A stretch of 64,000 nucleotides of DNA. Source: Rhynchopus sp. YZ270_cl-10 (taxonomy: Eukaryota > Euglenozoa > Diplonemea > Diplonemida > Diplonemidae). The notes beneath the pieces were generated by a model that ran no database searches, was not told the DNA's origin, and saw nothing but the letters and a program-made list of their open reading frames with translations. The stretch is taken from contig OZ037912.1 of assembly GCA_964035575.1 (NCBI GenBank), positions 62,001 to 126,000 of the forward strand, written 5' to 3'. The position numbers and the translations under genes were made by a program. Shown here piece after piece: positions 62,301 through 64,000 of the stretch (its first letter is position 1; each line of letters starts with the position of its first letter).

Positions 62301-64000
62301 GTACTTGAGCGTCACCGACCCAGCACCCTGCGGCGCCACTGCCAGCACCGCTGCGTCCGGCTGCGTCCGCGTCGCCACCACCGTCAGGTTCCCGTACGTG
62401 TACGTGTTCGTCCCAATCGTCTCCAGCGACGACGGGTTGTACGCAGAGTCGAGCACAATCGTCCCACTCGTCCACACCTCCGTACCGTATGTCCACGCAG
62501 GTGCCCCCGACGGGCTCGACCCGGCCCCACCCGCCTGCGCCACCGTCACGTTGCGCGACGACGTGTCGTCCACTACCGTCCCCGTCGAGGACGTGTTCAC
62601 AAACTTCACGTCCACAGTGATCCCCGCCCCGAACTCGCTCACAGTGGCTGTGTATTCCGTGCACACACCCGACGCAGACGACGCGCACAGCGACGTCACC
62701 CCGCCCCCGACAGACACAAGCTGGATCGACGTCGTTGTTGTCACTGCCGCCGCCACCGCCGCCTCACGCTGCGACAGCGTCACCGCCGACGTGCACGTGT
62801 ACGCCGACGTCCCCGTCGGGCGCGACCCAGCCGCCGCCTGCGCCCCGCTCGCGTACCGGATCCCGACTGCGCTGAACACAACCTTCACGTCTGCCGTCGC
62901 CCCGAGTGCAGGCACCGTCGTGTTGTCGAAGTACAGGCGGCTGAAGTTCGCGACTGCCGTCCCCATGTTCGCACGGGCACCCATCTGCGACCACCACGCC
63001 GTCTTCGTCTCCCCGACCTTGTACAGCGGGTACACCCCCGCAGGCGTCACAGACGTATTCGAGTTCGTCATCACCCACCAGCGCGGGTACACTGCGTTCG
63101 TCCCAGTCATCCCGGTCACCCCCGCCGACACCGTCAGCGCAAACTCGTCTGACATCACCGCCCCGGTCGTGATCTGCACCGCCGCCGACGAGCACTCGAG
63201 TGTCACAGCCTCCTCCGTCCACGTCAGCGTCGTTGTCCCGCGCTGCGTCCCGTCCGCCGCGTACTCAGACGAGTCCGGCCCTGCGCCCCAAGTTGTGTGG
63301 AACGTGAACGCACACCGGTTGCACGGCACGTGCGGGCGCATCGTCCACTGTGCGCCCCACGACCCCGTCGCCCCGGCCACAGACGCAGCCGCCGCAAGCG
63401 TCTTCGTCGGGTACTTCTCCACAAGACACCCCTTCCCGCTTGGGCTGCTGTACGCACACTGCCCTGCCACCCAGTTTGTTGCGTCCGGTGTCATGCGCAG
63501 CTTGTCCCGGTTCGACGCCCCGTCAGTCGGACCAGGCCCGTCCAGCAGCGCAAACACCTCCCCGTAGTGGAAGTCGTCGTACACGAAGGTCTGTGCCCCT
63601 GTGCTCGGCGCCGCAATGTACGACCCGGGCCGCACCGCCACCGAGATCCCCTCGCGCACAGTCCCGGAGGCCGCTGCAGGCGTCACCTCGACGGTGCTTG
63701 CGGGCACGCGCACAGGCGTCATTACGTTCGCCTTCACAGTGTTCGTTCCGTCCGAGAAGGTGAAGACAAGCGTGCACCCGCCCGCCGACGAGAACCGTGA
63801 GCACGCGTTGTCCACAACGTACACACGGAACACGAAGGCAAACGAGAACGCGTTCCCGATGGTCTCCATAAGCGCCGCCTTCGACAAGATCTGCGGGGCC
63901 GTCACAAAGGTCTCGTCCGGGTACCTGCTGTACAGCACCATGTTGTCTGTCGTTGCTGTCCCTACCGTCGCCGTCACCTTCCATCCGGACAGCGCACCCC
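56379..64000 (-). CDS. Giant surface protein, partial, probable GPI anchor
   Basis: About 2,540 codons are open from the window edge to the stop at 56379; the N-terminus lies beyond 64000, and the frame stays open to the last base. The sequence is strikingly GC-rich and Thr/Ala/Val/Ser-rich, typical of extracellular beta-rich repeats. A recurring Cys-x2-Cys signature marks likely domain repeats: PCNRCAFTFHTTW (near 63315), ECEACTLQLDLCYG (near 61285), PCGRCQVWLDYRL (near 60740), ACYQCSVSFAGKAS (near 60320) and TCGSCGTAWVSP (near 59535). The last 150 residues are a Pro/Thr stalk (PPTSVPP, PTAAPP) ending in a hydrophobic tail, VLVPTLWVTLCVAVLALFAL, with no charged cytoplasmic residues, which fits a GPI-anchor signal. 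Family unrecognised; it is probably a coat or adhesion protein. Confidence 0.8.
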   Translation of the reverse strand, partial: GALSGWKVTATVGTATTDNMVLYSRYPDETFVTAPQILSKAALMETIGNAFSFAFVFRVYVVDNACSRFSSAGGCTLVFTFSDGTNTVKANVMTPVRVPASTVEVTPAAASGTVREGISVAVRPGSYIAAPSTGAQTFVYDDFHYGEVFALLDGPGPTDGASNRDKLRMTPDATNWVAGQCAYSSPSGKGCLVEKYPTKTLAAAASVAGATGSWGAQWTMRPHVPCNRCAFTFHTTWGAGPDSSEYAADGTQRGTTTLTWTEEAVTLECSSAAVQITTGAVMSDEFALTVSAGVTGMTGTNAVYPRWWVMTNSNTSVTPAGVYPLYKVGETKTAWWSQMGARANMGTAVANFSRLYFDNTTVPALGATADVKVVFSAVGIRYASGAQAAAGSRPTGTSAYTCTSAVTLSQREAAVAAAVTTTTSIQLVSVGGGVTSLCASSASGVCTEYTATVSEFGAGITVDVKFVNTSSTGTVVDDTSSRNVTVAQAGGAGSSPSGAPAWTYGTEVWTSGTIVLDSAYNPSSLETIGTNTYTYGNLTVVATRTQPDAAVLAVAPQGAGSVTLKYSGTGAPARKAMFKVCEAAWDGSAEVMSTVANRCVTISLWITPTTQTRATVYAVEPASQSFVHGTTSACGAATTATFTVASYFTVGTSTTLRYWAYDSQLGYTLTAGTQYLLESGATTAAASLMKNNSVTRGAAITHTVATTGLKVSFTFYGRDKVTTNTTASVAGAVQSDVGGTITAVATTAQYMWVSATETLSKWEVNTTVSVDDECPTKRRLQTSTSNYRTYGTGVPGAGWSYASGGAVAGLPFPIQTVVRTTSGARAWSFTKDILVRVAKRSWTGCNDGGTLKVYDLAGSLASETTRLVEGTVKTTTWVESATAAVSTRGGVAVPWSVLSTECEACTLQLDLCYGGKTAATCLDGLGVGSTDPSDALPIFADRSKLSKPFSVKAPRMDVMEVYDQTLPDSTSAIRVGDMFAVKVENVQRFAGVWAMNEPSTSGWTREVWVRSVWMGESGATLAQMRYGNGGFVHDGAARAAAAGGSAPPSGCNAAVSAAEFAAAADRVTLSGASSGSLNFFFARPCGRCQVWLDYRLTPPAALVGRHMAVRSSFPLRAYTAAVAVPGSALVYTVQTCGMAWLLGGVPLTAVRRRKPFSVGAVRVDAHNIPAWEGTTSAAFARQGGAGNGAGVAAVVTSPVSSPGGSSVNAVGGSATVRAFFLRACYQCSVSFAGKASPLTVLTDATQIIAVPAFHYEKYMLRKMTAAGAKASWMFDVYAADDLGDRAYAVGGPPTEYALQRMYQTRAANHRAAASMSASGKLPSDPTALLNGSAVTVTYGSTSGLRLTEGTKVYNGIPMPVVEKTTPVGAAGQATVEVSKAAMQLSLSFVVTGAAGVPTGFFGEKKAPMVHFSVEAGAMAVDTLPSASSSSRSSAGGAACTADRVVGEGHCTFNAYAIGQAPGAQTASDKWYVSAVRGVSTATVTCGSCGTAWVSPNATYMGGVATFKLGLTGLTAGTTAACSCDVVVTSPASLVNGTSQTFKVAYTDTSLADWKWASSQTLEVPATTTGKAYSVYNRTVHVGLAAWDTTGKFRGIGGVSWAAGASVTAVPTEMVPEGCFACASGTTTCAIANTKDPKTGAAGTGDAIEIAGVFAAVGTCQLKAGAFTGFPTGTTAPTTAVTFTVEAPVGLMIAGAPNEGSVLSRPNFTRLWGRTLSGAPAAVTGVGSSLSFQVVDAKGMPVVGDNHMQFTLTGTQKSNTSTTTVTWTGVARRGVGTFQIRSNQTTRTAACEAWRPVQTAADHEATAQVAVSGMPACEHVPWFFTVQAVAPMTTSGPTPFGAIADVGPLHFVRRAVRLAAFAQIGVPCAPRSDMAGVNNSSNANNNSANNSTKVWKPKKPTCPTPPAGLPTAHLQLVKQVMKGWVPLGLGGMGAKNGRDSHMGRPWSKPHPATWGRGYNFTMKVVALGLDGIQVKHPEDKGSAAPVQLRPLAVPCSNVDKSKSGKWVLDTCVDGKGTSGACGWGKKIASLPKCMPKESSGWNVPAFSFKLKGGEATFKDITYGKMAGWKQSGLTRFYLSTTQLNYKYGKGDVSTNPAATFAKPDDTFLFEVNMQDAAALRPGGNHWMCSGTACKSTTYYPEPGKPFALMLSVVDVMGDAVRSDSNSSVKVSGVCLDKVHNSYFAHAKPNALDFINKPTYSFQGGWTQLTQLYVTEPCAQMQLTVVCTSGVSDQMKLCTGNMVTLEFPVDYPASSGNVTRAPTPPPEVITLSGLSLAAFDTEALAMPFVNNVRKGDAEIQMLKLLKKGNPVIKAAFLKWVCAKLGGGGITAADKISGRCVDKTITAAPPTLPPTAAPCNMTADPNCTGIATVAGGAGAAAYRSFFALATTVDVVTEFEIETAVTVDAAAVSTAVKDAIVADLADPNSILKQSPTPGVTSPFATASTSNMQVGVANTPVPPPPPTPAPPTNVPPTTSQPTSMSPPTPQPPVVPTAPPTAAPPTSVPPVTFDPNIIPIPTSGGVLVPTLWVTLCVAVLALFAL

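Noticed and set aside
59652-63152. 1,166-codon plus-strand Arg-rich frame and other frames over the giant gene
   Set aside because: High GC content removes stops in all frames; only the minus frame ends in a plausible anchor signal and has ordered Cys motifs.
1-64000. Spliced-leader RNA gene, rRNA, tRNA genes, CRISPR array
   Set aside because: No convincing match was seen by eye on either strand; tRNAs could be missed without a covariance search.

Overview
The window reads as nuclear DNA of a euglenozoan protist, most likely a diplonemid (Diplonema/Paradiplonema type). This placement is an inference from gene organisation, not from a marker gene. Every convincing protein gene lies on the minus strand, as in a polycistronic directional cluster. 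Several start codons have a pyrimidine-rich tract and AG a few bases upstream, as expected for spliced-leader trans-splicing. Unlike kinetoplastids, the genes also carry ordinary GT-AG cis introns: seven donors can be placed, six of them paired with acceptors. Coding DNA is GC-rich, while introns and spacers are AT-rich and full of repeats.

Layout in transcription order (high to low coordinates): a giant, Cys-x2-Cys-bearing, probably GPI-anchored surface protein running off the right edge (56379-64000); a small secreted Cys-rich repeat protein (54245-55015); a 1,626-residue receptor with PA, Cache-like, LamG-like and cyclase-homology regions (48177-53536); a 7 kb gene-free block of nested palindromic elements (41100-45700) and spacer; histidyl-tRNA synthetase (39335-40963); three near-identical tandem copies of a DOMON-domain membrane protein (29872-38259); a coiled-coil protein whose first intron is 5.3 kb and filled with elements (21139-28801); a DPY-30/RIIa protein with a nicotinamidase-like domain lacking the catalytic Cys (17087-20202); a six-TM cyclase-homology protein (11343-13112); an unrecognised Pro-rich/coiled-coil protein (6838-8411); a FAM50/XAP5 spliceosomal protein ending in a RanBP2-type zinc finger (4741-6239); and the first exon of an acylated MGC protein leaving at the left edge (465-596).

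Mobile and repeat DNA dominates the rest. There are at least nine inverted-repeat elements: a hAT-like MITE with a perfect 8-bp target duplication, a mariner-like MITE inside an intron, two near-perfect 1.2 kb palindromes, and four larger foldback elements whose ends are built from a short palindromic word peculiar to each element. Different foldback elements share core sequences and sit in introns and in one another. There are also a pol III SINE-like family, a 255-bp satellite, and a 280-bp GGGGT satellite just upstream of a start codon.

Functionally the gene set mixes surface or signalling proteins (giant GPI protein, DOMON triplet, Cys-rich protein, two cyclase-homology receptors), a probable flagellar scaffold (DPY-30 protein), and housekeeping RNA and translation factors (FAM50, HisRS). 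No operon-like functional grouping is visible, as expected for euglenozoan clusters.
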